Source: Kiloniellales bacterium
Lineage (GTDB): Bacteria > Pseudomonadota > Alphaproteobacteria > Kiloniellales > JAKSDN01
Assembly: GCA_030064845.1 (NCBI GenBank)
Contig: JASJEC010000001.1
Location: 124,001-188,000 of the forward strand
DNA length: 64,000 bases
Direction: 5' to 3'
Shown: piece by piece, positions 54,016 through 63,223 of the stretch
Layout: each line of letters begins with the position of its first letter
Position numbering within the stretch: the stretch's first letter is position 1
Program-made: the position numbers and the translations under genes
The notes under the pieces: generated by a model
Told to the model about the DNA's origin: nothing
Seen by the model: the letters and a program-made list of their open reading frames with translations, nothing else
The model's database searches: none

Positions 54016-56253
54016 ATGACAAGGCAGGGAAACGAATCTCGCGCCCTGGAAGGGGCGCTGGAACACGCCGGCGAGAGCCCACGCTGCCACGCGCCGGGCT
54101 CTTGCGGGCATCATGCCGGCGCGAGCGTGCGGCGCGCGGCACCCGGGCGCCCGGGCCTGTTCATCTGTCCGATGTGTCCCGAAGTGGAGAACGAGGGGCC
54201 GGGCGCCTGCCCGTCCTGCGGCATGGCCCTCGAGCCCGCCGACCCCGCCGAGGACAGCGGCGCCAGTCCTGAACTGGCCGAGATGACGCGACGGCTCTGG
54301 CTCGCCTTTCCGCCGACGCTGGTGGTTGTTGTCGTGGCGATGTCGGACATGGTTCCGGCTGCCGCTTTCATCGGCGAAGCCTGGTCGGGATGGCTCCAAG
54401 GCGTTCTGGCGAGCGTCGCGGTCTTGGCCGGCTGGCCGCTCTTCGAGCGCGGCTGGGTCTCGCTCAGGACACGCCAGCTCAATATGTTCACCCTGATCGC
54501 GCTGGGCGCCGGGACCGCCTACCTGGCCAGCCTGATGGCGCTGCTCGTCCCCGAGTTGTTCCCTGCGACGTTCCGAGGCGAATCGGGTTCGGTACCGCTC
54601 TACTTCGAGGCGGCGGCCGTCATCGTGACCTTAGTGCTGCTCGGTCAGGTTCTGGAGCTAAAGGCGCGGGCAAGAACGACCACGGCGTTGCGCGCTCTGC
54701 TCGCCTTGGCACCGAGAGTGGCGCGCCGCATCGGCGCCGACAGCGAGGAAGATGTCCCGCTCGACGCGCTGGAGGTGGGCGACCGGCTGAGGGTGCGCCC
54801 GGGCGAGCGAGTCCCTGCCGATGGACGGATCCTCGAGGGGCGGAGCAGCATCGACGAATCGATGATCACGGGCGAGCCCATACCGGTCGAGAAGGGGCCG
54901 GGCAATGGCGTGATCGGCGGCACCTTGAACGGCACCGGCGGCTTCGTCATGGCGGCAGAACGGGTCGGCGGGGAAACGCTGCTGGCACAGATCGTCCGCA
55001 TGGTCGGTGAGGCGCAGCGCAGCCGTGCGCGAATCCAGAGATTGGCCGACCGGGTGTCCGGCTATTTCGTGCCGGCGGTCGTGGCGATCGCGCTGCTCGC
55101 CTTTGCACTCTGGGCCTGGTTCGGTCCGGAGCCGCGACTGGCTCACGCCATGATCAGTGCGATCGCGGTCCTGATCATCGCCTGTCCCTGCGCCCTGGGA
55201 CTGGCGACGCCGATGTCGATCATGGTGGCATCCGGACGCGGCGCCGGTGCCGGCGTCCTGATCAAGAACGCCGAAGCGCTGGAGACCCTTGAACGGGTCG
55301 ACACGCTGGTGGTCGACAAGACCGGAACCCTGACCGAGGGCCGCCCCCGCCTGACGCGGACAGTGACGCTCGGGGGCAGGTCAGAGGAGGCGGTCTTGGC
55401 GATCGCCGCCAGTCTTGAGCAGGGCAGCGAGCACCCCCTGGCGGAGGCATTCCTGCGGGCCGCGCGGGACGCCGGGATTGGCTTGTCGCCGGTCGCTTCC
55501 GTCGAGACAGAGCCCGGCCGCGGTGTGCGGGGCGTGGTGAAAGGCACGCCGGCGGCGCTCGGCAACGCGGCGATGATGCGGACCCTGTCGGTCGACACGA
55601 GCGACATCCATGAGATTCTTGCGGACCTCACCGCCGAGGGCGAGACGGCGGTGATCCTCAGCGTCGGCGACGAGGTCGCCGGCCTCTTCACCCTGGCCGA
55701 TCCGATCAAGGCCACGACGGAGGAGGCGCTGCGCGGGCTGCGCCGAGACGGTGTCACGATAGTGATGATGACCGGCGACACCGCCGAGGCCGCGGCAGCG
55801 GTCGGAGGACGACTCGGCATCGATCGGATCGAGGCGGAGGTGCTGCCCGCCGACAAGCTACGGCTGGTGCGGGCCCTCCAGGACCAGGAACGCTTGGTCG
55901 CGATGGCCGGCGACGGCATTAACGACGCGCCCGCCCTGGCCCAGGCTCATGTCGGGCTCGCCATGGGCAGCGGCAGCGACGCCGCGATCGCCAGCGCCGA
56001 CGTAACCCTGATCAAGGGCGATCTCCGCGGCGTGCTTCGGGCCCGCCGATTGAGCCGCGCCACACTCACGAACATCCGCCAGAACCTCTTTCTTGCCTTC
56101 TGCTACAATGGCCTTGCGGTGCCCGTCGCGGCCGGGCTGCTGTATCCGCTGATCGGTCTCACGCTGAACCCCATGATCGCGGCGGCGGCCATGAGCCTGA
56201 GCTCCCTGTCGGTGATCGCCAACGCCCTGCGCTTGCGCCAAGTTAGACTGTGA
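54016..56253 (+). CDS. copA: copper-translocating P1B-type ATPase
   Basis: A 745-residue Cu+ exporter. The N-terminus has a Cys/His-rich stretch ([13 protein letters not shown]). A short metal-binding YHS-like module follows (FICPMCPEV and CPSCGMAL), in which the usual CPMHP is CPMCP. The ion site is CPC in [24 protein letters not shown] carries the phosphorylated Asp, TGEPIPVEK is the actuator loop and [14 protein letters not shown] the ATP hinge. Eight hydrophobic helices are expected. No classical HMA domain is present. The cueR gene follows after 13 bp and a CueR-like promoter precedes it. Confidence 0.93.
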   Translation: MTRQGNESRALEGALEHAGESPRCHAPGSCGHHAGASVRRAAPGRPGLFICPMCPEVENEGPGACPSCGMALEPADPAEDSGASPELAEMTRRLWLAFPPTLVVVVVAMSDMVPAAAFIGEAWSGWLQGVLASVAVLAGWPLFERGWVSLRTRQLNMFTLIALGAGTAYLASLMALLVPELFPATFRGESGSVPLYFEAAAVIVTLVLLGQVLELKARARTTTALRALLALAPRVARRIGADSEEDVPLDALEVGDRLRVRPGERVPADGRILEGRSSIDESMITGEPIPVEKGPGNGVIGGTLNGTGGFVMAAERVGGETLLAQIVRMVGEAQRSRARIQRLADRVSGYFVPAVVAIALLAFALWAWFGPEPRLAHAMISAIAVLIIACPCALGLATPMSIMVASGRGAGAGVLIKNAEALETLERVDTLVVDKTGTLTEGRPRLTRTVTLGGRSEEAVLAIAASLEQGSEHPLAEAFLRAARDAGIGLSPVASVETEPGRGVRGVVKGTPAALGNAAMMRTLSVDTSDIHEILADLTAEGETAVILSVGDEVAGLFTLADPIKATTEEALRGLRRDGVTIVMMTGDTAEAAAAVGGRLGIDRIEAEVLPADKLRLVRALQDQERLVAMAGDGINDAPALAQAHVGLAMGSGSDAAIASADVTLIKGDLRGVLRARRLSRATLTNIRQNLFLAFCYNGLAVPVAAGLLYPLIGLTLNPMIAAAAMSLSSLSVIANALRLRQVRL

Positions 56254-56266
56254 AGGAGGCTGGACT

Positions 56267-56707
56267 ATAAATATCGGCCAAGCCGCGAGCCAGTCGGGGG
56301 TTCCCGCTAAGACGATCCGTTACTATGAGTCGATCGGTCTGATCGGCCCGGCTCGGCGCACCGAGTCGGGATACAGGAGCTATGAACGTCGGGATATCGA
56401 AACGCTGCGCTTCATTCGCCGCGCCCGGCGGCTCGGCTTCGCGGTCAACGACGTCGCGCGGCTGCTGGCTCTGTGGCGCGACAAGAAGCGCTCCAGCGCG
56501 GAAGTCAAAGATCTGGCCAATCGCCATCTGATCGAGATCGATGCCAAGATCGCCGAGCTCACGGCCATGAAGGCCGCCCTGACCGACCTGGTCGACCGCT
56601 GCCAGGGCGACGAGCGTCCCGATTGTCCGATTCTTCGAGATCTGGCGGAGGTCAGGAACGAGGCAAGCGAGACGCCTAAAGAGAAATCCAACTATAAGGA
56701 CACGTAA
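56267..56707 (+). CDS. cueR: CueR-type MerR copper-responsive regulator with apparent ATA start
   Basis: A 146-residue MerR regulator with all CueR features. NIGQAASQSGVPAKTIRYYE is the winged helix start, and a dimer helix follows. Cys112 and Cys120 in RCQGDERPDC bind Cu+. Ser77 is the CueR-type monovalent-metal residue. There is no ATG, GTG or TTG in frame at the N-terminus. The frame begins ATA-AAT-ATC-GGC-CAA, and AAGGAGG sits 7 bp before the ATA. With ATA as residue 1, both cysteines and Ser77 fall at the E. coli CueR numbers. It lies 13 bp after copA. Confidence 0.85.
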   Translation: MNIGQAASQSGVPAKTIRYYESIGLIGPARRTESGYRSYERRDIETLRFIRRARRLGFAVNDVARLLALWRDKKRSSAEVKDLANRHLIEIDAKIAELTAMKAALTDLVDRCQGDERPDCPILRDLAEVRNEASETPKEKSNYKDT

Positions 56708-56774
56708 AAGGCACAAGACCGCAGAATTAATTAACCATAAGCTCGCTATACCGTCGATTCCCGTGGAAGAAAAC

Positions 56775-56802
56775 TTGGGTGATCGCGAATCTACCGTATA
56801 GT
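56775..56802 (+). promoter_or_regulatory. predicted promoter of the deacetylase-like gene
   Basis: TTGGGT (56775-56780) and TATAGT (56797-56802) with a 16-bp spacer lie in an AT-rich gap between cueR and the next gene, 32 bp before its ATG. Confidence 0.4.
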
Positions 56803-56833
56803 TAACAGCGTCAGCCCCACCTAGCCGGTCTTC

Positions 56834-58069
56834 ATGCCCGCCTCCGAGATCAACCCCAAGTCGGCGCGCCGCGCCCGGACCCTGTTTACTGGACAGCGCT
56901 GGGCTTCAGGCCGCCCGCAGGGCGCGCTGGGCTCGCTTGTGGTCGCGCTGGCAGCCGCCGGTGTCGGCCTGCTCGTCGGCGCCGTGATGGGCACGGAGAG
57001 CGGCTCCAGCTCGGAGCGGCAGATACCCTCGCCGGAGAGTGGTCTCGCAGCGGCCAGCGTAGCGGGTGCCGATGCGCTGCTGCCGGCGCAGGTCATCCTC
57101 GAGGCGGCTCGTGCGCCTGCCGGGCCGGCTGAACCGGCGGCGCCGTTGGACCCGGTTCCCTTGCCGGCCTCGAAGAGCACGGGAGATATGGTCGGGGAGC
57201 CCGAGCCGCTCGGCATTATCCACGCGGTGATCCCCGCCGATGAGACCGAGGTGGCCTACGACTACCCGATCACCGACGACTCCCTCGGCGTCGTCGTCCC
57301 GGATGCCCACGTGGAAACCGATCCCCTTTGGCAGCGTCACTCCGTCTCCGTGACGGGGCTTGGCGGCCGCCCGGTTATCGCGCTGGTGATCGACGACCTC
57401 GGCCTCAACCGGATCAATTCCCGCCGGGCCATCGCCCTGCCGGCGCCTCTGACCCTCTCCTTCCTGACCTATGCCGAGGGGCTCGAGGGCCTGACCAGGC
57501 AGGCGCGGGACGCCGGTCACGAACTCCTGGTGCACGTGCCCATGGAGCCGAAGGACCTGCGCTGGGATCCGGGTCCGAACGCGCTCCTGGTTGGGCTCCC
57601 GGAAGACGAGCTGGAGCGGCGCCTGGACTGGGCGCTCGGGCGCTTCGAGGGCTACGTCGGGATCAACAATCATATGGGCAGCCGCTTCACCACCTCGCTG
57701 CTCGGCATGGCTCAGGTGATGGCTGCCCTGAAGTCGCGCGGCCTTCTGTTCCTCGATTCCCTGACCGCGGGCTCCAGCGTGGGCGTCAACCTGGCCAGCC
57801 GCCTCGGGGTTCCCCACGCCGGTCGCGATATCTTCATCGACAACACGCCCGAGGACGAACGATCGATCTGGTCGCAGCTGCGCAAGCTGGAACGCGTCGC
57901 CCGGCGCCGCGGCGAAGCGATCGGCATCGCCCATCCCCACGACGCCACCCTCGACGTCCTGCAACAGTGGATCCCCGAAGCGACGCGCCGCGGCTTCGTT
58001 CTCGTGCCCCTGACCACGGTGGTAGAGCGGGCCATGGCTGCTTCGGCCAAGGCCACGGGGGCGGAGTAG
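56834..58069 (+). CDS. divergent polysaccharide deacetylase family protein
   Basis: A 411-residue protein with an N-terminal membrane anchor near residues 36-54 (LGSLVVALAAAGVGLLVGAV). A variable linker follows, then a divergent polysaccharide deacetylase (YibQ-like) domain from about 175. Core strings are ALVIDDLGLNRINSRRAIAL, ELLVHVPMEP, GINNHMGSRFTTSL and AIGIAHPHDATLDVLQ. It acts in the periplasm, probably on cell-wall or surface glycans. It often follows envC and ctpA; here it stands alone, tail to tail with trpE, only 4 bp away. Confidence 0.85.
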   Translation: MPASEINPKSARRARTLFTGQRWASGRPQGALGSLVVALAAAGVGLLVGAVMGTESGSSSERQIPSPESGLAAASVAGADALLPAQVILEAARAPAGPAEPAAPLDPVPLPASKSTGDMVGEPEPLGIIHAVIPADETEVAYDYPITDDSLGVVVPDAHVETDPLWQRHSVSVTGLGGRPVIALVIDDLGLNRINSRRAIALPAPLTLSFLTYAEGLEGLTRQARDAGHELLVHVPMEPKDLRWDPGPNALLVGLPEDELERRLDWALGRFEGYVGINNHMGSRFTTSLLGMAQVMAALKSRGLLFLDSLTAGSSVGVNLASRLGVPHAGRDIFIDNTPEDERSIWSQLRKLERVARRRGEAIGIAHPHDATLDVLQQWIPEATRRGFVLVPLTTVVERAMAASAKATGAE

Positions 58070-58073
58070 TTTT

Positions 58074-59582
58074 CTAGCTCCGGTCGGCGGCGAAACGAAC
58101 GGCTTCCTGCGCAGCCCGGACCAGGGCCTGGGCCTTGTTACAGCTCTCCTGGTACTCCGCTTCCGGGTCGCTGTCCGCGACGATACCGCCGCCTGCCTGG
58201 ATGTAGACCACGCCGTCCTTCACCACGGAGGTCCTGAGCGCGATGCAGGTGTCCATGGCGCCGCCGGCGCCGAAGTAGCCTACCGAGCCGGCGTAGATGC
58301 CCCGACGCTCGGGCTCCAGCTCCTCGATGATCTCCATAGCCCGGACCTTGGGCGCGCCGGACACCGTGCCTGCGGGAAAGCCCGCAATCATCGCGTCCAT
58401 GGCACCGTACTTCGGGTCCAGCTCGCCCTCGACGTTGGAGACGATGTGCATGACGTGGCTGTAGCGCTCTATCAGGTTGCGCTGCGTGACCTCCACGGTA
58501 CCGATTTTCGCCACCCGGCCGACGTCGTTGCGGCCCAGATCGAGCAGCATCAGATGCTCGGCCAGTTCCTTGGGGTCTGCCAGCAGCTCTTCCCCCAGTC
58601 GTCGGTCCTCCGCCTCGTCGGCCCCGCGCCAGCGTGTCCCGGCGATCGGCCGGATGGTCACCCTGCCGTTGCGCAGGCGGACCAGGATCTCGGGACTGGA
58701 GCCGACCACAGAGAACTGGTCGAGGTCGAGATAGAACAGGAAGGGCGAGGGGTTGAGTCGCCGAAGCGCGCGGTAGAGCGCAAAGGGCGGCGGCTTGAAG
58801 GGCAGCGCGAAGCGCTGCGACAGCACGACCTGGAAGACGTCACCCGCGAAGATGTACTCCTTGCCGCGCCGGACCATCTTGCAGAAGGCTTCGCGTGTCA
58901 TGTTCGACGTTGGTTGCGGCAGGTCCTGGCGGCGTTCGAGCGGCTCCCGTCGATAGGGCAGGGAGCGTTCGAAATCTCCGACGATATCGGCCAGGCGGGC
59001 GCAGGCCTCTTCATAGGCGGCTTCGGCGTCGACGCCGTCCCGCGGACGCACCGGGGTGAAGACCGTCACCTGGTCCTCGACCCGGTCGAACACGCAGATG
59101 ACGGTGGGGCGGAAGAACAGCCCGTCGGGCAGTCCGAGCTTGTCGGGATTCTCGGCCGGCAGGCGCTCCATGAGGCGGACCGTGTCGTAGCCCATATAGC
59201 CGAGCAGGCAGGCCGCCATGGGCGGCAGCGCATCAGGCAGGTCGATCCGCGACTCCTCGATCAGGCGCCTCAGGCTCTCCAGCGCGGGCAGCGCTTCGGT
59301 CTCGAAGGCCTCCAGGTCGTTGCGCGCCTTGCGGTTGATCTCCGCCTGCCCGCCGCGGCAGCGCCAGATCACGTCGGGCTTCAGGCCGATGAACGAGTAG
59401 CGGCCGATGGTGACGCCGCCCTCGACCGATTCGAAAAGGCAGGCGTAGCGCCGCCCGTCGGCAAGTTTCAGAAAGGCCGACACCGGCGTCTCCAGGTCGG
59501 CAACCAGCTTGGTCGACACGACTTGGGCTTTGCCGGCCGCATAGAGCGCCGAAAAGCGCTCGATATCGGGGACCGGCTTCAT
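58074..59582 (-). CDS. trpE: anthranilate synthase component I
   Basis: A 502-residue chorismate-binding enzyme making anthranilate with TrpG. The N-terminal allosteric part includes LETPVSAFLKLADG, the Trp-binding LLESS-like region. The catalytic domain has IRPIAGTRWRGADEAEDRRL, LDLGRNDVGRVAKIGTV, GTVSGAPKVRAMEII and GGGIVADSDPEAEYQE. A 196-bp inverted-repeat element lies 3 bp upstream of its start codon, so its native promoter or leader has been altered or replaced. Confidence 0.95.
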   Translation of the reverse strand: MKPVPDIERFSALYAAGKAQVVSTKLVADLETPVSAFLKLADGRRYACLFESVEGGVTIGRYSFIGLKPDVIWRCRGGQAEINRKARNDLEAFETEALPALESLRRLIEESRIDLPDALPPMAACLLGYMGYDTVRLMERLPAENPDKLGLPDGLFFRPTVICVFDRVEDQVTVFTPVRPRDGVDAEAAYEEACARLADIVGDFERSLPYRREPLERRQDLPQPTSNMTREAFCKMVRRGKEYIFAGDVFQVVLSQRFALPFKPPPFALYRALRRLNPSPFLFYLDLDQFSVVGSSPEILVRLRNGRVTIRPIAGTRWRGADEAEDRRLGEELLADPKELAEHLMLLDLGRNDVGRVAKIGTVEVTQRNLIERYSHVMHIVSNVEGELDPKYGAMDAMIAGFPAGTVSGAPKVRAMEIIEELEPERRGIYAGSVGYFGAGGAMDTCIALRTSVVKDGVVYIQAGGGIVADSDPEAEYQESCNKAQALVRAAQEAVRFAADRS

Positions 59583-59585
59583 GGG

Positions 59586-59781
59586 CTAGGGCCTGTTGAC
59601 ATTCACGGCGCGCTCCTGGCGGGAGCGCATTTGCGCCCCGTCCCGAAGGGATCCGGCGAAATCGGCCTCCTGCCGCGTTGCTTGTCGTCGAATATGCTCG
59701 GCATGTCCTTCCTCCTCGCGCCTAACAGCAGGCCGATTTCACTCGGACCAGAAGCGCGACGTGAGTGCCAACAGGCCCTAG
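59586..59781. mobile_element. MITE-like element with 28-bp terminal inverted repeats
   Basis: The ends CTAGGGCCTGTTGACATTCA and its inverted partner finishing TGCCAACAGGCCCTAG match at 25 of 28 positions. A nested pair, GAAATCGGCCT and AGGCCGATTTC, lies inside. The whole can fold as one long hairpin. It fills the gap between ppiD and trpE, and the ppiD TAG stop is in its CTAG end. No transposase is encoded. Confidence 0.65.
59603..59704 (-). CDS. 33-codon open frame inside the MITE-like element
   Basis: A short frame starting MPSIFDDKQRG directly follows a perfect GAGGAGGAAGGAC ribosome-site sequence. It is basic and proline-rich and does not clearly match any family. It may be a captured gene start or chance; translation is unproven. 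Confidence 0.25.
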   Translation of the reverse strand: MPSIFDDKQRGRRPISPDPFGTGRKCAPARSAP

Positions 59782-61673
59782 TAGGTCGGGATCGCGTTCT
59801 CGACGGCCCGCTGGTCGATCGTGACGCCCAATTCGTTCCGCATCGTCGAGACGAAGCCCGCCAAGAGATCGTTCTGGAGATCCTCTGCAAGTTGCGCCTT
59901 CAGGCGCTCGACCGCATCGGGATCGGCCGCGGCATCCGCGCTCTGGATCTGGGTAAGCTTGGCGACCGCCTGGCCCTCGGGTGTGGCCACGACGGCGATG
60001 TCGCCCTGGGCCATGTCGAACAGCTGGGCGGCGATCGCCCGCGCCGCGCCGCTCTCGGTCTGGCGCGGGTCCCGGATCAGGGGCTCGGTGGTCGAGGCGA
60101 CCAGGCTCTCGCCCTCGGCGATGGCCGAGAGCTCGACACCCTCGCGGGCCCGCTCGGCAAGGCCTTCGGCCCGTTCCTGGGTTCGCCGGTCGCGCTCCTC
60201 GCCCCGCCAGATCTCGAGCACATCGCTCCGCACCTCCTCGAAGGGGCGCGTCGTCGAGTCGGTGATTCCATCGACCCGCAGCACGAAGTAATTGCCGTCG
60301 CGGGTCGCGGTCAGCAGGCTGGTCTCTCCCGGCTCGGTCTGGAACGCGGTCTGCATGAATTCCGCGCCGGTCGGCAGGCCGGCCACGCGCTCGCCTTGCT
60401 TGTCCTGGCCCGAGCGATCGACAGCCGGCAAGGTGCGCACGGGGAGGTCGATGGTGCTGGCCGCCTCTTCGATCGAGGCGCCGGCGGCCAGTTCGTCATC
60501 CAGACTGTCCGCCAGTTCCAGCATGGCATCGACCGCCTCGCGCATGGCCAGGTCCTGTGACAGCTCGGCCCGCGCCTCTTCGAAGGTCGGTTCGCGCTCC
60601 GGATCGATCCTGAGCACCCGCATCAGGTGCCAGCCGAAGGGGCTCTGCACCGGAGCGCTGACCGCGCCTTCGTCGAGCGCGAAGACCACATCGACGACCG
60701 CGGGAAGCTGCTGGGAGAGCTCCGCTTCCGACAACTGGCCGAGACCGACCGGGTCGCGCTCCAGGAGGTTCTGCGAGACCGCGGCGAAGTCCTCGCCGCC
60801 CGACATGCGCTCCTCTGCCGTTCGGGCCTCCTCTTCGGAGCTGAAGACCATCTGCTCGATGGTTCGCCGCTCCGGCTGGCTGAAGTCCGCGCGGCGCAGC
60901 TCGAACTCGACCCGGAGAACCTCTTCCGTGATCTCGATGCCCTCGGCGATACCTTCGGCGTCAAGCGCTAGAAAGACGAGAGTCCGGTACTCCGGCGCTT
61001 GGAAAGACGGCGTGTTCGCCTCGTAGAGCGCCATCAGATCTTCATCCGTCGGCGCCACGTCTTCCGGCAGCTCGGCGAGGGGTACTTCGATGATCTCGGC
61101 TATCCGCCGTTCCTGCTCGAAGAGATAGAGCGCCGTCGCCAGGTCCTGCGGCGCTTCGCTCGCCCCGCTCACGGCCTCGACGATCTGCTGCTGTCCGATA
61201 GCGAGACCGAGGCTGCGGACGTATTGCTGTTCGGTGAGGTTGTTGTTGGCGAGGACCTGCTGGAAACGGCCTCGTTCGAAATCGCCAAGGCTGTTCTGAA
61301 AGGCCGGCTCCTCGAGGATGCGCTGGCGAATCTGATCCTCGGTCACGGTAAGGCCCATGTCCTTGGCCTGCTGCTCGAACATGGCGCGGGTCACGAGCTG
61401 ATCGATGACCTGGTCGACGAGGCCGAGGGACCGGGCCAGCGTGATGTCGAACTGGCCGCCGAAACGGCGTCGCAGGATGTTCATTTCCCGGTTCAGCAGA
61501 CGCGCGAACTCGGTCTGCTGGACCTCGGTGTCGCCGACCTCTGCGATCACGGCATCCTGGCCGCGGTTCAGAAAGACATCCTCGATGCCCCAGACCGCGA
61601 AGCTGAGGATCAGAATTCCGAACAGGAAGAACATGAAGACCTTGGCGATCTTCGATCGCATCTGAATCAGCAT
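59778..61673 (-). CDS. ppiD: periplasmic peptidyl-prolyl isomerase/foldase (PpiD/SurA-like)
   Basis: A 631-residue membrane-anchored foldase. A single N-terminal helix at about 12-32 (VFMFFLFGILILSFAVWGIE) is followed by a SurA_N-type chaperone region (residues about 35-250). A parvulin-like rotamase domain lies near 265-360 with PFGWHLMRVLRID. The C-terminal part has another chaperone-like segment. It helps fold exported proteins next to SecYEG. It precedes trpE, the usual order in Rhodospirillales-type genomes, but an inverted-repeat element now separates them. Confidence 0.88.
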   Translation of the reverse strand: MLIQMRSKIAKVFMFFLFGILILSFAVWGIEDVFLNRGQDAVIAEVGDTEVQQTEFARLLNREMNILRRRFGGQFDITLARSLGLVDQVIDQLVTRAMFEQQAKDMGLTVTEDQIRQRILEEPAFQNSLGDFERGRFQQVLANNNLTEQQYVRSLGLAIGQQQIVEAVSGASEAPQDLATALYLFEQERRIAEIIEVPLAELPEDVAPTDEDLMALYEANTPSFQAPEYRTLVFLALDAEGIAEGIEITEEVLRVEFELRRADFSQPERRTIEQMVFSSEEEARTAEERMSGGEDFAAVSQNLLERDPVGLGQLSEAELSQQLPAVVDVVFALDEGAVSAPVQSPFGWHLMRVLRIDPEREPTFEEARAELSQDLAMREAVDAMLELADSLDDELAAGASIEEAASTIDLPVRTLPAVDRSGQDKQGERVAGLPTGAEFMQTAFQTEPGETSLLTATRDGNYFVLRVDGITDSTTRPFEEVRSDVLEIWRGEERDRRTQERAEGLAERAREGVELSAIAEGESLVASTTEPLIRDPRQTESGAARAIAAQLFDMAQGDIAVVATPEGQAVAKLTQIQSADAAADPDAVERLKAQLAEDLQNDLLAGFVSTMRNELGVTIDQRAVENAIPTY

Positions 61674-61883
61674 CGTAGGCGCGTTCCTTGACCGGGAAGA
61701 GGCTCGCTGCGCGGAAGCGCGGCATCTTAGGGACCGCCGAAAAGCCCGGCAAGGCGCATTTACTCACTTCGCTGCGAGAACAAAGGCTTGGCAGCGACTG
61801 GTCGGGCGCTGGCCACGGGAATGGGGCCGTGTTAGGTAGAACCGGGGCAGGGGGCGGCTCCGAGCGTGCAGGGGGGAAACTGG

Positions 61884-62636
61884 GTGGCTAGAAACAAGCT
61901 CATCGCCGGCAACTGGAAGATGAACGGCCTGCTGGCCGACGCACAGGCCCTCGCCGGGGCGATCGCGACGCGCGCGGCGGAGGCCGGCCCGGCCTGCGAG
62001 CTGCTCGTTTGCCCGCCGGCGCAGCTGCTCCTGCCGGTCGCCGCCGCTCTGAAGAACAGCGCCGTCGCCCTGGGCGGCCAGGACTGCCACCCGGCGCAGT
62101 CGGGCGCCCACACCGGAGACATCTCCGCCGCCATGCTGAGGGACGTCGGCTGCAGCTACGTGATCGTCGGCCACTCGGAGCGGCGGCAGGACCACGGCGA
62201 GACCAGCGCTCAGGTCCAGGCCAAGGCGGCCGCCGCGCTCGCCGCGGGTCTCTGCCCTATCGTCTGTATCGGAGAGACCGAGGCCGAGCGCGAGGCGGGC
62301 AGGGCCATGGCGGTCGTGGGGGATCAGCTCCGCTCTTCCCTTGTCGCGACCGACGGCGCGTCCCTGGTCATCGCCTACGAACCGGTCTGGGCGATCGGGA
62401 CGGGCAAGACTGCGACACCTGCGGACGTTGCGTCGGTCCACGAGGGGATCCGTGCGGGACTGGCAGACCTGCTCGGCGGCGACGCAGCCGCGGCCGTCCG
62501 GATCCTCTACGGCGGTTCGGTCAAGCCGGAAAACGCCGCCGAACTGCTCGCGGTGCCCAACGTGGACGGCGCCCTGATCGGCGGCGCGAGCCTCAAGGCG
62601 GACGACTTCCTGGCGATCGCCGCGCGCGCCGCTTAG
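61884..62636 (+). CDS. tpiA: triosephosphate isomerase
   Basis: A 250-residue TIM-barrel glycolytic enzyme. [10 protein letters not shown] carries catalytic Lys. VIVGHSERR holds the electrophile His, and [16 protein letters not shown] holds catalytic Glu and the mobile loop. [10 protein letters not shown] grips phosphate. GTG 61884 preceded by AGGGGGGAAAC gives the normal N-terminus; GTG 61866 is an alternative. It is divergent from ppiD. Confidence 0.95.
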   Translation: MARNKLIAGNWKMNGLLADAQALAGAIATRAAEAGPACELLVCPPAQLLLPVAAALKNSAVALGGQDCHPAQSGAHTGDISAAMLRDVGCSYVIVGHSERRQDHGETSAQVQAKAAAALAAGLCPIVCIGETEAEREAGRAMAVVGDQLRSSLVATDGASLVIAYEPVWAIGTGKTATPADVASVHEGIRAGLADLLGGDAAAAVRILYGGSVKPENAAELLAVPNVDGALIGGASLKADDFLAIAARAA

Positions 62637-62816
62637 GCCCGGGAAGGGGGATCGGGGCAGGCTCGAATCGAGCGCCCGGACCCGAAGGGGCTGAGCCCGC
62701 GGGGCCGAAATGCGGGCTGGTCTTTGCTGGCCGAAACGACTACATAGCGCTCAGCGAATTCCTGCGTGGCCGGAAGGCCCGCCGGCCGGGACAGGCCCGC
62801 GATCGAAAGGCACCCC

Positions 62817-63152
62817 ATGACGGCTGTTTTACTGGTAATCCATCTGTTGCTGGCCCTTGCCATGATCGGCGTCGTCCTGCTGCAGCGCAGCGAGGGCGGC
62901 GGTCTGGGCATCGGTGGCGGCGGCGGCGGTGGCGGCGGCATGGGCGGGTTTCTTTCGGGCAGCTCGACCAAGAACGTCCTGACCCGCACGACGGCGATCC
63001 TGGCAGCCTGTTTCATGGCCACGAGCATGCTCCTGGCGTGGATCGAGAGTCAGACCGATCGGGGCCGCTCGATCACCGACGACCTGCCGATCACCGCGCC
63101 GGCCGTGCCGGAACCCCAGGCGCCGGCCGGACCGGCCGTACCCGTCGAATAG
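62817..63152 (+). CDS. secG: preprotein translocase subunit SecG
   Basis: A 111-residue membrane subunit of SecYEG. Two hydrophobic helices (VLLVIHLLLALAMIGVVLLQ and TTAILAACFMATSMLLAW) flank a cytoplasmic loop with a nine-glycine run followed by MGGFLSGSSTKN. The C-terminus is rich in Pro/Ala and not conserved. It precedes pyrG, as in other alphaproteobacteria. Confidence 0.92.
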   Translation: MTAVLLVIHLLLALAMIGVVLLQRSEGGGLGIGGGGGGGGGMGGFLSGSSTKNVLTRTTAILAACFMATSMLLAWIESQTDRGRSITDDLPITAPAVPEPQAPAGPAVPVE

Positions 63153-63223
63153 GCGCAGGCGTGAAGACTTCGTTCGCGGGCGGGCTCGGGCTTGCTCGGA
63201 GCAACCGAATCCGACGATAGTGA

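Noticed and set aside
59586-59781. Possible trp leader peptide and attenuator before trpE
   Set aside because: The only short frame with a ribosome site has no tryptophan codons, and the ends are long inverted repeats typical of an inserted element.
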